Origin: Fuerstiella sp.
GTDB taxonomy: Bacteria; Planctomycetota; Planctomycetia; Planctomycetales; Planctomycetaceae
Length of the DNA stretch: 64,000 bases
Direction: 5' to 3'
Assembly (NCBI GenBank): GCA_014238335.1
Contig: JABABI010000004.1
Location: 1 to 64,000, forward strand
Positions 54,306-63,947 of this stretch are shown here, piece after piece. The notes beneath the pieces were generated by a model that ran no database searches, was not told the origin of the DNA, and saw only the letters and a program-made list of their open reading frames with translations. The position numbers were made by a program, and so were the translations under genes. The number at the start of each line of letters is the position of its first letter. The first letter of the stretch is position 1.

Positions 54306-56411
54306 TCATTCACCGACTGGCAGGAACTGCACAGCATCGACGATGACGTAGCCGTTCGTATCTGTCGTGCCGACTTCAACTCTGGCAACGTCCTTGAATT
54401 CGAACTGGCCCAGGCTGATAAAGACTCCGTCAATCGGTGGTTTTTCTCCCTGATTGACGCTGATGGTCTTCGTGCCTGTCGTGTCCATGACCGTGACTGG
54501 AACGTTCTGTGCCCGATTGTTGTTGGGCGGGTACGAAAGTCGTACTTCGTAACGGCCAGGCTTCAGTTGCGTTTCGAAAATGGCAGACTTCTGCCCCCGC
54601 TCTGTATTGCCGTTGTGTTGATACCCACTGTCGACAAACGGCTTATTAGCAGAAGATCGCTGCCATTGCCCGACAAACGATGCGGAACTGTCGTCGATGG
54701 CTGTCCCTTTCAGCTTCCGAGACGAAATTGCGTACGGGTCGTCCAATTCGAGGACCTGGCCGTCAGCCAGCAGACGCGCCTGCAATTGACCATACGGCAA
54801 ATCCTGGACCGCGATGTCGCTGTCCAGCGACAGGCAGGCCGCCGTGGCCGCCGACTGTCCCAGTACCATGAAGACGGGCTCCATGCGGATGGAGCCGAAA
54901 GCAATGTGACTGGACGACACACAGACCGGCACCAGCAGGTTCTGACACTGTGCTTTCTTGGGGACGATGGAGCCGTAGGCAATTTCGTAGGGTCGCGGCG
55001 CTCCGACGCCAATATCACCTTCGTTCTGTACGAGACCATCCGGCGTCACATAGCGCTGGACGTTGTGCGAATCCAGCGTGTAAGAACCCATACCGACCGA
55101 ATCAGGAGTTTCCACGCGGTCCAGACAGTCGTGCTCTGTCATGACGTATTTGCCGATCATGCGACGTGCTTCCCGCACATAAATCTGGTGAGGCCAGCCA
55201 GCATTGTCTTTAAACTCGTCCTTTGCCAGACCCCACTTTGACATCGCAGCGCGGACGTCTGCGGGGACTGCCGGATCGTTCGCCATGAAGTACATTAAGC
55301 CCTGCTGGTAGACCTCGTGTTGGCGAATAATTTCGCGGCGGCGTTCGTAACTGCCGTCTGGGTAATCGTAGTTCATGCCGATGTTATCGGTGCTGAACGG
55401 ACCGTGATTATTGGTGTCCGTCTTATGGTTGGGCATGGGATCGAATTTATTGAACATCTGGCGCCAACCGGTGTCGAAAACTCTCAGCAACAACTCGTAC
55501 TGCGACGCGTCATAACCCTTCGGCTTTGCGAAGGGGATGCGATTTTCGTCGACATTCGTCAGGCACATTCGAAAACAATAGGCCTGAACACGGTGGTCTT
55601 CTTCGCCCCTGATGCCGGGCGATTCTGCGCTGACACCTGGCAGCAGACCACTCAACGCATCACCGGGAATTCGGTAGGGATCCACCGGTTTCTTAAACCA
55701 GTGACTGTGGTGGAGAACGCCGACCTGAATTCCATTCCACGTTTCGTCGTAGACAGCGTTCGCTTCACGTCCGACGTGAAAATCAACACCTGAGCCCGCG
55801 ACCAGATCACCTTCGTACGTCGCGTCCACAAACATGCGTCCGTGAAACGTCCTGCCACTGAGCATCGTGATGGACCTGATACGATCGTCCACCAGATTTA
55901 CGCCTTTGCCCGGTCTGCGGTCCAGCCACTCATTGCGATAGACGGAAATTTCAGCCTCAGCAATCATTTCCTCGAAGATGCGTTCCGCCGCGTTTGGTTC
56001 GAACACCCACATCGCTGCTCCGTCACCAGCTTTGCCTGGAGGACTTTGATTGCGGTTGCCAAATTTTGCCTGGTCCTCCCACTTCCATGCGTCCGAGTCT
56101 TGGTAGTGTTTCCAGACGCGATGGTAGAAATCGCGACTTAACCCGCCGATGGCGTTCTTGTTTCCTGAGTCTGTCCATCCCAGGCCGCCGGATGTCAGTC
56201 CGCCAAGGTGCATGTCCGGACAGACGATGATCACATATTTGCCCATCGCTTTGCATTGAACCGCAGTCGTCACCGCCGCACTGGTGCCGCCGTAAACGAC
56301 AACATCGTAGACGTCATCAGCCAACGCCGCGGTTCGAAGAAGAAGGAGTGTCGCCACCATGAGAACACCTGACGAAAGGGTGTCCACACTCCTGGTCATG
56401 CAATTCAACAT
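54306..56411 (-). CDS. FAD-dependent oxidoreductase with golvesin-like C-terminus
   Basis: About 700 aa from ATG 56411 (an ATG at 56480 lengthens it by 23 residues; another lies at 56399). A signal peptide (VLMVATLLLLRTAALADD) is followed by the FAD-binding Rossmann fold (VYDVVVYGGTSAAVTTAVQC), a segment with MHLGGLTSGGLGWTDSGNKN and SRDFYHRVWKHYQ, and GRMFVDATYEGDLVAGSGVD. These match the secreted FAD_oxidored (PF12831) family common in planctomycetes. Residues ~580-700 form a golvesin/xanthan-lyase-like beta-domain (FVDSGYQHNGNTERGQKSAI, LKPGRYEVRLSYPPNNNRAQ, VIVDAVQFLPVG). It may act on carbohydrates outside the cytoplasm; substrate unknown. Confidence 0.85.
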   Translation of the reverse strand: MLNCMTRSVDTLSSGVLMVATLLLLRTAALADDVYDVVVYGGTSAAVTTAVQCKAMGKYVIIVCPDMHLGGLTSGGLGWTDSGNKNAIGGLSRDFYHRVWKHYQDSDAWKWEDQAKFGNRNQSPPGKAGDGAAMWVFEPNAAERIFEEMIAEAEISVYRNEWLDRRPGKGVNLVDDRIRSITMLSGRTFHGRMFVDATYEGDLVAGSGVDFHVGREANAVYDETWNGIQVGVLHHSHWFKKPVDPYRIPGDALSGLLPGVSAESPGIRGEEDHRVQAYCFRMCLTNVDENRIPFAKPKGYDASQYELLLRVFDTGWRQMFNKFDPMPNHKTDTNNHGPFSTDNIGMNYDYPDGSYERRREIIRQHEVYQQGLMYFMANDPAVPADVRAAMSKWGLAKDEFKDNAGWPHQIYVREARRMIGKYVMTEHDCLDRVETPDSVGMGSYTLDSHNVQRYVTPDGLVQNEGDIGVGAPRPYEIAYGSIVPKKAQCQNLLVPVCVSSSHIAFGSIRMEPVFMVLGQSAATAACLSLDSDIAVQDLPYGQLQARLLADGQVLELDDPYAISSRKLKGTAIDDSSASFVGQWQRSSANKPFVDSGYQHNGNTERGQKSAIFETQLKPGRYEVRLSYPPNNNRAQNVPVTVMDTTGTKTISVNQGEKPPIDGVFISLGQFEFKDVARVEVGTTDTNGYVIVDAVQFLPVGE

Positions 56412-56813
56412 TTTTGGAACCAGATCTCGTTCGTCGCGCGCACGCCTGAGACGAATCCGTTCTAACTCTTCATGAAACATGGTAGTGTCCAGAATACATG
56501 GAAAACGTTTCGCTCGTCTGGCAACAACAAACGCAATGCCAGTCCGAGGATTGTTTATTCTTCCGTCTCAAAGGCTACCAAACCGGGAAGAATCAGTCAG
56601 CTGTCAACCTGTTATTCGGCACGTGAGGAGTGCGTCGCGGTTTGCCGATCACTTGCAAACCAATACGTGTTTCCCCAGAATTTAACCTAAGGGTCTTGAA
56701 TAGCCTGGGTGTGTTGCCGTAAGGTTCGGCGCGACGTTAAGAAGCCAGCAGCGGCGCACGTTCCCTCTGGATTCTCGCGTTCATACGTCAACGTGTTCAA
56801 AGGTGAGTACTTA
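56412..56813. other. Divergent region, nothing recognised
   Basis: About 400 bases between the divergent oxidoreductase and the membrane-protein cluster. A weak ribosome site (AAAGGTGAG) precedes 56814. No terminator or operator recognised. Confidence 0.4.
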
Positions 56814-57626
56814 ATGACATACCAGATTAAGCAGCTAAAGTTTGGCGGGATTCTGGACCAGGCCATTGCTCTGACAAAGAATCACTTCGGGCTGCTGTTC
56901 AGCATCATGGCGATCGTATTTATTCCCTTCTCGCTGATATCGTCGTTTGTCATGCTGTCCGTCTTGCCAGCAGCACCGCAAATGGGGGCGTCTCCTGAAC
57001 AATTCATGGCTTTTAACCAAGCGGCGCTAAAACTCTGGCCGTTGACAGTGGGCTCAGGTTTGCTGACTATTTTTATTGTGCTGCCGTTGACGAATGCCGC
57101 CGTTGTTGATGCCGTCGCGAAAGTCTATCTCGGCAAGCCAGCGTCGGCGGCTGATTCCATTAAGGTCGGATTGTCCCGACTCTTGCCCCTGTTCTGGACT
57201 ACGATCCTGATGTTTCTTGCCATCATGGGCGGTTTTATTCTGTTCATTATACCGGGTATTCTGTGTCTGGTCTGGTTTGGCCTGTCAACTCACGTCGTTG
57301 TGCTGGAAGGAGTCAGTGGAGGAGCAGCGTTGGGACGCAGCAAGAAACTGATGTCTGGCAACATCAACACAGTGTTTGTTCTGGGAATTCTTATGTTGGT
57401 GATCGGGGCCGGGGTCGGAATGGTTGCTGGCCTTGTTCCTCAGGTGCATGCTCAGATAATCCTGCGAATCATTATGCAGGCAGCAATGACAATTCTTTCG
57501 ACGGCCGCTATGGTCGTGTTCTACTTCTCCTGTCGCTGTGGTCACGAGAATTTTGACCTGGAGCATCTTGCCCAATCCATGGGCGACAACGCTGCCGACG
57601 AAAGCGCTGAAGCGGATCAGCGTTGA
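56814..57626 (+). CDS. Multi-pass membrane protein (YciC/DUF975-like)
   Basis: 270 aa from ATG 56814, chosen for the ribosome site AAAGGTGAG; the longer frame from 56709 is not signal-like. Six or so hydrophobic segments occur (FGLLFSIMAIVFIPFSLISS, LTVGSGLLTIFIVLPLTNAA, LFWTTILMFLAIMGGFILFI, VFVLGILMLVIGAGVGMVAG, IIMQAAMTILSTAAMVVFYF). RSKKLMSGNINTVFVLGIL resembles the conserved lead of glycerophosphoryl-diester-like/DUF975 proteins. Function unknown. It begins the overlapping + strand cluster: its stop overlaps the next ATG (TGATG). Confidence 0.65.
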   Translation: MTYQIKQLKFGGILDQAIALTKNHFGLLFSIMAIVFIPFSLISSFVMLSVLPAAPQMGASPEQFMAFNQAALKLWPLTVGSGLLTIFIVLPLTNAAVVDAVAKVYLGKPASAADSIKVGLSRLLPLFWTTILMFLAIMGGFILFIIPGILCLVWFGLSTHVVVLEGVSGGAALGRSKKLMSGNINTVFVLGILMLVIGAGVGMVAGLVPQVHAQIILRIIMQAAMTILSTAAMVVFYFSCRCGHENFDLEHLAQSMGDNAADESAEADQR

Positions 57627-58333
57627 TGTTCGCAAAGACCGGCCTCATTTTTTCGGCGGATTTGTCGATGGGGGTGACCGCAATGCTGGCTTCGTTGAAG
57701 TCGCCCGAGACGATTCGCCGAATGGCCGCCGAGGTCGTGTCGCGCCCGGAATACCAGCTGGACCAGGGCCTTGACGACGAATCGCAGGGGCTCTGGCTGA
57801 CGATACTGTCCTGGATCCTGAAGCCGATTGTCTGGATTTTTCAATCGTTACACGGTCTGCCACCGGTGTTACAGATCTTCGTGGTCGTGATTCTGGTCGT
57901 GATCCTGGTGGCTCTGATCGCACACATAATCTGGACGTTTGTTAACGCCGTCCGGCGTTCGAGGATCGACCAATCGTCAGTGCTGAGTGACCGTGAACGC
58001 AGCGTTGACCCGCGACATCTGGAAAGATCGGCAGAGCTTGCAGCGACTGCCGGCCAATACGTGGAAGCGGTGCGTTTCCTGTTCAAGGCCGCCCTTGTTC
58101 GCATTGAACAATCAGAGAAAAAGAAACTGCGTGTGGGTATTACCAACCGTGAATTGCTGCGCCGGTATCAGAAGTCGCCCTTGTCGGCTCCGCTTGCGCA
58201 GATCACCGACCTGATTGATCGGAAGTGGTACGGCACCGAAAGCTGCGAGTCCACGGACTACGAAGTCTGCCAGTCTCAACATGTCAGCATCTGTGCTGTC
58301 CTGCAGGGGAACAGCCGTGTTGTCAGTGCGTAA
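57626..58333 (+). CDS. DUF4129-domain membrane protein
   Basis: 235 aa from ATG 57626, which overlaps the preceding stop. One membrane segment (IFVVVILVVILVALIAHIIW) follows a ~75-residue N-terminal part. The C-terminal DUF4129-like region reads AATAGQYVEAVRFLFKAALV, RIEQSEKKKLRVGITNRELL and APLAQITDLIDRKWYGTE. In bacteria such proteins are usually encoded with MoxR, DUF58 and transglutaminase-like proteins. Function is not established. It overlaps the start region of the next gene. Confidence 0.75.
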   Translation: MFAKTGLIFSADLSMGVTAMLASLKSPETIRRMAAEVVSRPEYQLDQGLDDESQGLWLTILSWILKPIVWIFQSLHGLPPVLQIFVVVILVVILVALIAHIIWTFVNAVRRSRIDQSSVLSDRERSVDPRHLERSAELAATAGQYVEAVRFLFKAALVRIEQSEKKKLRVGITNRELLRRYQKSPLSAPLAQITDLIDRKWYGTESCESTDYEVCQSQHVSICAVLQGNSRVVSA

Positions 58334-59639
58334 CGCCGTCATTGCTGCGACAGTCCTGCTTGTGCTGTCAATCATGACTTCACTGCTGTCGATGATTCGT
58401 GAACCGGATTCCGGTGGCATGGGCAATGACTCGTTCGGGACTCAGGGCCACGGATACCGCGGGCTGTTCGAAACGCTGGGTGAACTGGAAGTCAAGGTTG
58501 ATCGTGAGTTCGCTCCTCCGGATTCTGCGAGTCTGAAAGCCGGCACAGTGGCCTTTCTTAACCCTACCGCAACTATTGTCGCCACAGAACCCTCGTACCT
58601 GACCGAGCTGCTGAGTTGGGTTAACGATGGCGGGCGAATCGTCGTCGCGCTAAGTGACCCTGACGACTTCAGAATGAAGATGATGTTGGCACAACTGAAG
58701 GAAACGCCGCCAACGTTTCTGGAAGCCGTCGGCCTTAAAGACGTAAGTCTTATTGGAGGCGGGGCGACCGTGCAGCGACGCACTGCGCGACGGCCGTCCA
58801 ACGATTCATCGCGTGATGCAGAGACCATCGCAGGCGAGCTGTTGGACGTCATGAATGTTCCGCTACGCATGCTGCAGGACGTTGCAGTTAACGTCGAAGG
58901 CGATTTCAAGGACCTCAGCGGTGTGGTGAATCAGCTGACAGTACCGGCAGATAACGTCGCCTCACTTGTTTGCACTCAGCCGCCTGACGGAAGTGTGACA
59001 TGGACGGTCGGTGACGACATACGCATGCTGGCGGCTCGGTTTAAGCGAGGTGCGGGAGAGATTGTTGTCATATCAGACCCGCTGTTGCTGACAAATCGTC
59101 TGATTGCCAGAAGCGACAACAGCATCCTGGCAGCACGTCTGTTAGCACCGAACGGTCAAAGCGTGTTGTTTGACGAATTCTATCATGGGCTTGGTGTACG
59201 GGGACAACCGCTGTATCTGCTGACACATTTGAACTACGCCTCCGCGACGATCGGGATTCTGATCGTACTGGGACTTTCGACGTGGCGAAAAGCCGTTTTT
59301 CCGGGTCCGCCGTTGTCGGATGATCGGGTTCGTCGACGAGATATCAGAGAATACGTCAACGCCATGGCCAGGTTCTTCTCAGAAGGTCGCCGTGGACGCG
59401 GGCGACTGGTTGAAGAATTGCGAAACGGCGTTCTTCGCCAGTTGAGTGTCGAAATGGGATTGCCACCCGATACCACGGACGTCGACACGATTGCGACGGT
59501 CATGGCACGAAAGGAAACTCAACGAGCGAAGTTATTGCGGGATGCGACGCATTCGGTCGATCAAGCGATACAATCAAGGCGACGTTGGTCACAATCAGAA
59601 ACCCTTGACGCGATGCGGAGGATGTCAGCTTGTCTTTAG
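58281..59639 (+). CDS. DUF4350-domain membrane protein
   Basis: 452 aa from ATG 58281; a GTG at 58317 is an alternative, with AGGGG 6-10 bases upstream. N-terminal membrane segment (AVIAATVLLVLSIMTSLLSM), then a GATase-like DUF4350 domain (GTVAFLNPTATIVATEPSYL, TELLSWVNDGGRIVVALSDP). A second membrane segment (YASATIGILIVLGLSTWRKA) precedes a cytoplasmic tail (FFSEGRRGRGRLVEELRNGV). DUF4350 proteins commonly occur in MoxR/DUF58 clusters. Overlaps upstream DUF4129 gene and, by 10 bases, moxR. Confidence 0.75.
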   Translation: MSASVLSCRGTAVLSVRNAVIAATVLLVLSIMTSLLSMIREPDSGGMGNDSFGTQGHGYRGLFETLGELEVKVDREFAPPDSASLKAGTVAFLNPTATIVATEPSYLTELLSWVNDGGRIVVALSDPDDFRMKMMLAQLKETPPTFLEAVGLKDVSLIGGGATVQRRTARRPSNDSSRDAETIAGELLDVMNVPLRMLQDVAVNVEGDFKDLSGVVNQLTVPADNVASLVCTQPPDGSVTWTVGDDIRMLAARFKRGAGEIVVISDPLLLTNRLIARSDNSILAARLLAPNGQSVLFDEFYHGLGVRGQPLYLLTHLNYASATIGILIVLGLSTWRKAVFPGPPLSDDRVRRRDIREYVNAMARFFSEGRRGRGRLVEELRNGVLRQLSVEMGLPPDTTDVDTIATVMARKETQRAKLLRDATHSVDQAIQSRRRWSQSETLDAMRRMSACL

Positions 59640-60577
59640 AAGAGAAATACAAGGCCGTTCGAACGGAACTGGAAAAGGTCATCTTCGGTCAGGATGAGGT
59701 GCTTGAGTTTTCTCTGGCGGCGTTGTTCAGCTGCGGACATCTGCTGCTGGAAGGACCGCCAGGCGTTGCCAAGACATTGCTGGTACGGACCATCGCAACA
59801 GCCCTGGACCTGGACTTCAACCGCGTTCAGATGACACCGGACCTGCTTCCCAACGACGTCACCGGATCATCGATTTACCGGGATGATACGCGAACTTTCG
59901 AATTTCGGCAGGGGCCGCTGTTTACGAACTTTCTGCTGGCGGACGAAATCAATCGATCTTCCGCTCGAACGCAGTCGGCCCTGCTGGAAGCAATGCAGGA
60001 ACTGCAGGTGACGTACGACAGCGTCACGCATTTATTGCCAGCCCCGTTTATGGTGTTCGCCACTCAGAATCCCATCGAACAGGAAGGTACGTATCCGCTT
60101 CCGCTGGCCCAGCTGGACCGCTTCATGTTCAAAGTTCACGTTTCGTACCCACCTCCGGAGGACGAAATTCGCGTGCTGACGGAACATCATGCCACCGCCG
60201 GGCTCGCTGCCGATGCTCAGTCCGGCGTTCAGACCGTCATGACATCCGACGATGTGCTGGCTGCCCGCAACGAAATTCGGGAAACCTTTGTCCGAGATGA
60301 AGTTGTGCGGTATGTGCAGCGACTGCTGCAGGCAACACGAGACGATGAATCGATGAGCGTGGGAGCCAGTCCGCGTGCCGGCCTGATGATGATCATGGCG
60401 GCCAAGAGCCTGGCTCGATTTTCCGGCCGCGATTATGTCAATCCGGATGATATCAAGACCGCCCTTCTTCCCGTCATGCGCCACCGTGTCGTGCTGAGCC
60501 CTGCGGCAGAACTGGAAGGCACGACAGCCGATGAAATTCTGACACGCATGATCGAATTTGTGGAGGTGCCGCGGTGA
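59630..60577 (+). CDS. MoxR-family AAA+ ATPase
   Basis: 315 aa from TTG 59630, with GGAGG 9 bases before. Walker A GPPGVAKT (residues 42-49), Walker B LLADEINRSSARTQSALLEA with the sensor pattern MVFATQNPIEQEGTYPLPLA typical of MoxR, and QLDRFMFKVHVSYPP. It is a chaperone-like AAA+ ATPase usually paired with a vWA/DUF58 protein. Overlaps the DUF58 gene by 4 bases (GTGA). Confidence 0.93.
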   Translation: MSLEEKYKAVRTELEKVIFGQDEVLEFSLAALFSCGHLLLEGPPGVAKTLLVRTIATALDLDFNRVQMTPDLLPNDVTGSSIYRDDTRTFEFRQGPLFTNFLLADEINRSSARTQSALLEAMQELQVTYDSVTHLLPAPFMVFATQNPIEQEGTYPLPLAQLDRFMFKVHVSYPPPEDEIRVLTEHHATAGLAADAQSGVQTVMTSDDVLAARNEIRETFVRDEVVRYVQRLLQATRDDESMSVGASPRAGLMMIMAAKSLARFSGRDYVNPDDIKTALLPVMRHRVVLSPAAELEGTTADEILTRMIEFVEVPR

Positions 60578-61896
60578 ACTACCGCCCCGGTCGTCGCCTG
60601 GTCGTCCTGGCCGGGCTGCTGATGGTGCTGTCGCTGGGAGTATTCTTCCAGGCAGCATTTGTCGTGGTACCGCTAGCGAGTGCTGTGGGTCTGGCCGTGG
60701 TGGCCGAGATCGATCGACGGAAGGCAGCGAATCTGTTGCAGCAACTTTCTGTTCGTCGATCCATGCCCGTAATCGCTGCTCGTGATCGGACGTTCGAAAC
60801 AGTTCTTCACGTCGAAAACTCGGGAGCACATGTCGCGATCGCAGATGTCCGAGACGTCGTCCCGGAGCACTGCATTCCCGCATTTTCGCTGCACTCCTGC
60901 GAAATCGCTGCGGCTCACCGGCAGGACGTGGCGATCAGCTACCGCATCCCTCGGCGTGGTCGCCACAGTTTCGGCCCTGTCTGGATCCGCGTTGCCGGAC
61001 CGCTCAACCTGTTTGAAGCACAAAAACCGTTTGATTGTCCCGGATCCGTCCGCGTGCTCCCGGAGACATTCGCTTCGTCTGAAGAACTGGTGAAGGACAC
61101 GGGCGCTCAGCTGCAACTGCTGGACAAGATCACACGTACACGACAGCATGGGTCAGGCACTGAGTTCGAGTCACTGCATGCTTTTCGTGATGGAGACGAT
61201 CCGCGTCGCATCGACTGGCGGGCCACCGCAAGAATGCGTCAGCCCATTGTGCGGCGATTTCAGGTAGAACGACACCGCGACGTGGTGATTCTGATTGACA
61301 GCGGTCGACTGATGGGAAGCGACACGGATCGCGGCTCGAAACTGGATTGTGCCGTCGACGCCGCGCTGAATCTCGCTCGCGTTGCTCTGCAAAGTGGTGA
61401 CCGTTGCGGACTCGCCGTGTTTGACAGCGAGATTCGCGGATTTCTGCCGCCAGTATCCGGCATTAGGTCCCTCGGCAATATCGTTGAATCGGTGTATGAC
61501 CTGCAGACTCGATGGAACGAATCCGACTTCACCCGGGTTCATGCTGAACTTCAGACGCGTCAGGCCAAGCGATCGTTACTGGTCGTACTGTCTGATCTCA
61601 GTGACGCAGAAACGTCTCGATTGCAATGTGCAGCGCTGCAGCAACTCAGTCGCCGCCACCTTGTTCTGTTCGCCGCTCTCAAGACACCTCTTCTGAACGA
61701 CATCATCCGCGAACCAACCGATTCCGTGGTTGACGGTGCAAAAAAGGCAGTGACGTTTCGGTTGCTAAGGGATCGTGGTCGAGCCTTACATGTGCTGGAA
61801 AGAGCAGGCGTTCACGTTCTTGACGTGGAACCGCAACAGGTCACGTTGCCGTTGATCAATCAGTTCGTCGATCTGCGGCGACGAAATCTACTGTAG
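60574..61896 (+). CDS. DUF58-domain membrane protein
   Basis: 440 aa from GTG 60574, overlapping the moxR stop. Two short membrane segments (LVVLAGLLMVLSLGVFFQ, VVVPLASAVGLAVVAEI) precede the DUF58 block (GTEFESLHAFRDGDDPRRID, WRATARMRQPIVRRFQVERH, RDVVILIDSGRLMGSDTDRG). The last is a vWA-like MIDAS region with DSGRLMGS in place of DxSxS. DUF58 proteins act with MoxR ATPases; the cluster is widespread but its function is poorly defined. The 3' end overlaps the convergent SpoIIM-like gene by 41 bases. Confidence 0.88.
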   Translation: MNYRPGRRLVVLAGLLMVLSLGVFFQAAFVVVPLASAVGLAVVAEIDRRKAANLLQQLSVRRSMPVIAARDRTFETVLHVENSGAHVAIADVRDVVPEHCIPAFSLHSCEIAAAHRQDVAISYRIPRRGRHSFGPVWIRVAGPLNLFEAQKPFDCPGSVRVLPETFASSEELVKDTGAQLQLLDKITRTRQHGSGTEFESLHAFRDGDDPRRIDWRATARMRQPIVRRFQVERHRDVVILIDSGRLMGSDTDRGSKLDCAVDAALNLARVALQSGDRCGLAVFDSEIRGFLPPVSGIRSLGNIVESVYDLQTRWNESDFTRVHAELQTRQAKRSLLVVLSDLSDAETSRLQCAALQQLSRRHLVLFAALKTPLLNDIIREPTDSVVDGAKKAVTFRLLRDRGRALHVLERAGVHVLDVEPQQVTLPLINQFVDLRRRNLL

Positions 61897-62896
61897 TAGG
61901 ATCTTCGACTGACGACCGTGTCTCAGCGCGTTCACGCAGCATGCCGTATACAAAATACACCGACCAGAAGACGGCAGTTCCCAATGCAAACAGCAAACGC
62001 GTCGATGTCGACCAGTGACTCTGACGCACATAACTTTCAATGAAGGCCGCCGCAATCAGCATTCCGGCCACGCCAAGACAGACTCCTGCAGCTTCTCGCC
62101 CCGCGTGCAGCAGTTGTTGTTTGCGAGATCTGATACCGGGGTTCACGACTGCCTGGCCCAGCATCAGGCCGACGCCGCCACAAAGAATGATCGCTCCCAT
62201 CTCTGTGACTCCGTGAGGCAGAATCCACGCCCACATCTCACCACGAATGCCTGCCTGGTAATGAATGGCCACAAATACGCCCATCAGCATACCGTTAAAA
62301 ACCATCAGAAAGACAGTGGGCACAGACGCCAGCACGCCGGTTGCCATCGCCAGCAGGCCAACTTTGAAGTTGTGCTGAAACAGGAACGAAGCGAACAGAA
62401 ACTTCTGGCCACCTCCTTCATCACGTCCCGATCGCAGCACCGAAAGCAACTGCTCCGGCGTAGAACCGGGTTGTCGCGTATCCGCAGCAGGCCACAGTGC
62501 ATGAGCCACCAGCGGGTCAGACGAAGCGGCAAAGAAACCGATCAGACCACCAGCAATCACCAGCGCCGCAGAGATCAGATGCAGCTGCCAATAGCGCATG
62601 ATGACACGGCCAAACCCTTCCACCAGAAACTTCACGGCCCCACGCCAGATCGATTGACGTGGTGGAAGATAGATCAGACTGTGAGCTGCTGCGGTCAGTC
62701 TGTTCAGGTACGTGATCAGATGCTGATCTCGAGTCTGCGTTGTGACGCGCGCCAAATGCACGGTCGTCCGACGATAAAGCTCGTCCAGACGCTCACGTTC
62801 CTGAGGAGAAAGACGACGAACCGACTTCCGACCTCGCTCGATCAGGCTCGCCAGTTCATCCCATTCCTGCTTGTGACTACCTACAAAACTACTCAT
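61856..62896 (-). CDS. Stage II sporulation protein M (SpoIIM) family
   Basis: 346 aa from ATG 62896. A soluble N-terminus (WDELASLIERGRKSVRRLSP, RTTVHLARVTTQTRDQHLIT) precedes 6-7 hydrophobic segments (WQLHLISAALVIAGGLIGFF, MATGVLASVPTVFLMVFNGM, MGAIILCGGVGLMLGQAVVN). The conserved motif FLFQHNFKVGLLAMATG and HYQAGIRGEMWAWILPHGVTE mark the SpoIIM family. Planctomycetes do not make endospores, and homologues in non-sporulating bacteria sit beside RDD and MoxR/DUF58 genes as here. Function in this organism unknown. Convergent overlap with the DUF58 gene. Confidence 0.85.
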   Translation of the reverse strand: MSSFVGSHKQEWDELASLIERGRKSVRRLSPQERERLDELYRRTTVHLARVTTQTRDQHLITYLNRLTAAAHSLIYLPPRQSIWRGAVKFLVEGFGRVIMRYWQLHLISAALVIAGGLIGFFAASSDPLVAHALWPAADTRQPGSTPEQLLSVLRSGRDEGGGQKFLFASFLFQHNFKVGLLAMATGVLASVPTVFLMVFNGMLMGVFVAIHYQAGIRGEMWAWILPHGVTEMGAIILCGGVGLMLGQAVVNPGIRSRKQQLLHAGREAAGVCLGVAGMLIAAAFIESYVRQSHWSTSTRLLFALGTAVFWSVYFVYGMLRERAETRSSVEDPTTVDFVAADRRTD

Positions 62897-63014
62897 ACTC
62901 CCCTTCCACTATCGACACTGGTGTCGATGTCCGGTGAAGTCTGATGGGTAGGCGGGTGGAATACAACCAGACTCGTTGCCGGGCAGATTCTATCATGCGA
63001 GCAACGTGAGTCTG

Positions 63015-63809
63015 ATGTCCAATCTGCACTTCGAAACTCCGGAAAACGTTTCCGTTAATTTTTCACCGGCCGGTCTTGGTACACGTTACGTGGCGTGGTT
63101 CGTGGACCAGATTTTTGTGTGGGTGTTGACGTTTGGCCTGCTGTTCGTCCTGCTCTGTGCAGGCACTTCGTTTCAGGGCCTTGCAGAAGTGGTCTCCGGC
63201 CTGGACGATGGCAACAGCGAATCTGTCATGATCTTCATCGGCATCATCATGCTGGTCTGGGGGCTGGGCAGCTTCGTCTATTTCGGTCTGTGTGAGTTCT
63301 TCATGCGCGGGCAGACGCCCGGGAAACGCATGTCGAACATTCGCGTGATCAAGGCCGACGGATTCTCCCTGGATGCCCCAAGCATTCTGGTGCGAAATGT
63401 CTTTCGCGTACTGGACCACATACCGGTTCTCTGGATTGTGCCGGTCCTCTCTGTGCGAAGTCAACGAGCCGGCGACATGATCGCGGGAACGGTTGTCGTG
63501 TCTGACGAGCAACAGGAGCTAAGTGCCGTCCGCACGGAACTGGCTGAACGATCAGCTCTGGAAAGTGAATTCCGTTTCGACCCGACAGGCTTATCGCAAT
63601 TGAACGATGTTGATCTTCAGGGCGTCGAACAGCTGCTCGAACGCTGGAACAGCCTGCCGGTTCAACAGCGGGAACAACTGCTGGCGACGATGGTGGAATC
63701 CCTGACAGGCAAGCTCAAGGTCGAGCCACCGGAACCGTCACAGCGTCTGCGTTTTCTGGAAGATCTGCTCGCCGCCGAACTCAGACGCCAACAGCGCGGG
63801 CTTGGCTGA
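63015..63809 (+). CDS. RDD-domain membrane protein
   Basis: 264 aa from ATG 63015. RDD-family signature: NVSVNFSPAGLGTRYVAWFV (R...D..), membrane segments (VWVLTFGLLFVLLCAG, FIGIIMLVWGLGSFVYFGLC) and GQTPGKRMSNIRVIKADGFS. The C-terminal ~90 residues are hydrophilic and helical (LNDVDLQGVEQLLERWNSLP). It is divergent from spoIIM with 118 bases between starts. In planctomycetes RDD, SpoIIM, MoxR and DUF58 genes are often neighbours, supporting one unit. Function unknown. Confidence 0.85.
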   Translation: MSNLHFETPENVSVNFSPAGLGTRYVAWFVDQIFVWVLTFGLLFVLLCAGTSFQGLAEVVSGLDDGNSESVMIFIGIIMLVWGLGSFVYFGLCEFFMRGQTPGKRMSNIRVIKADGFSLDAPSILVRNVFRVLDHIPVLWIVPVLSVRSQRAGDMIAGTVVVSDEQQELSAVRTELAERSALESEFRFDPTGLSQLNDVDLQGVEQLLERWNSLPVQQREQLLATMVESLTGKLKVEPPEPSQRLRFLEDLLAAELRRQQRGLG

Positions 63810-63947
63810 CGTGTTCGAATAAAGCGGTCACAGGACCCGTCATCGAGGCGTGGCGATATTGCTGCCCTATTATTAATGGGTTGACGACTATTAGTACCAT
63901 GTTGTCGGAATGGGATAGTCGAATCAGGAATCAGAGAAGGTGTGGTG

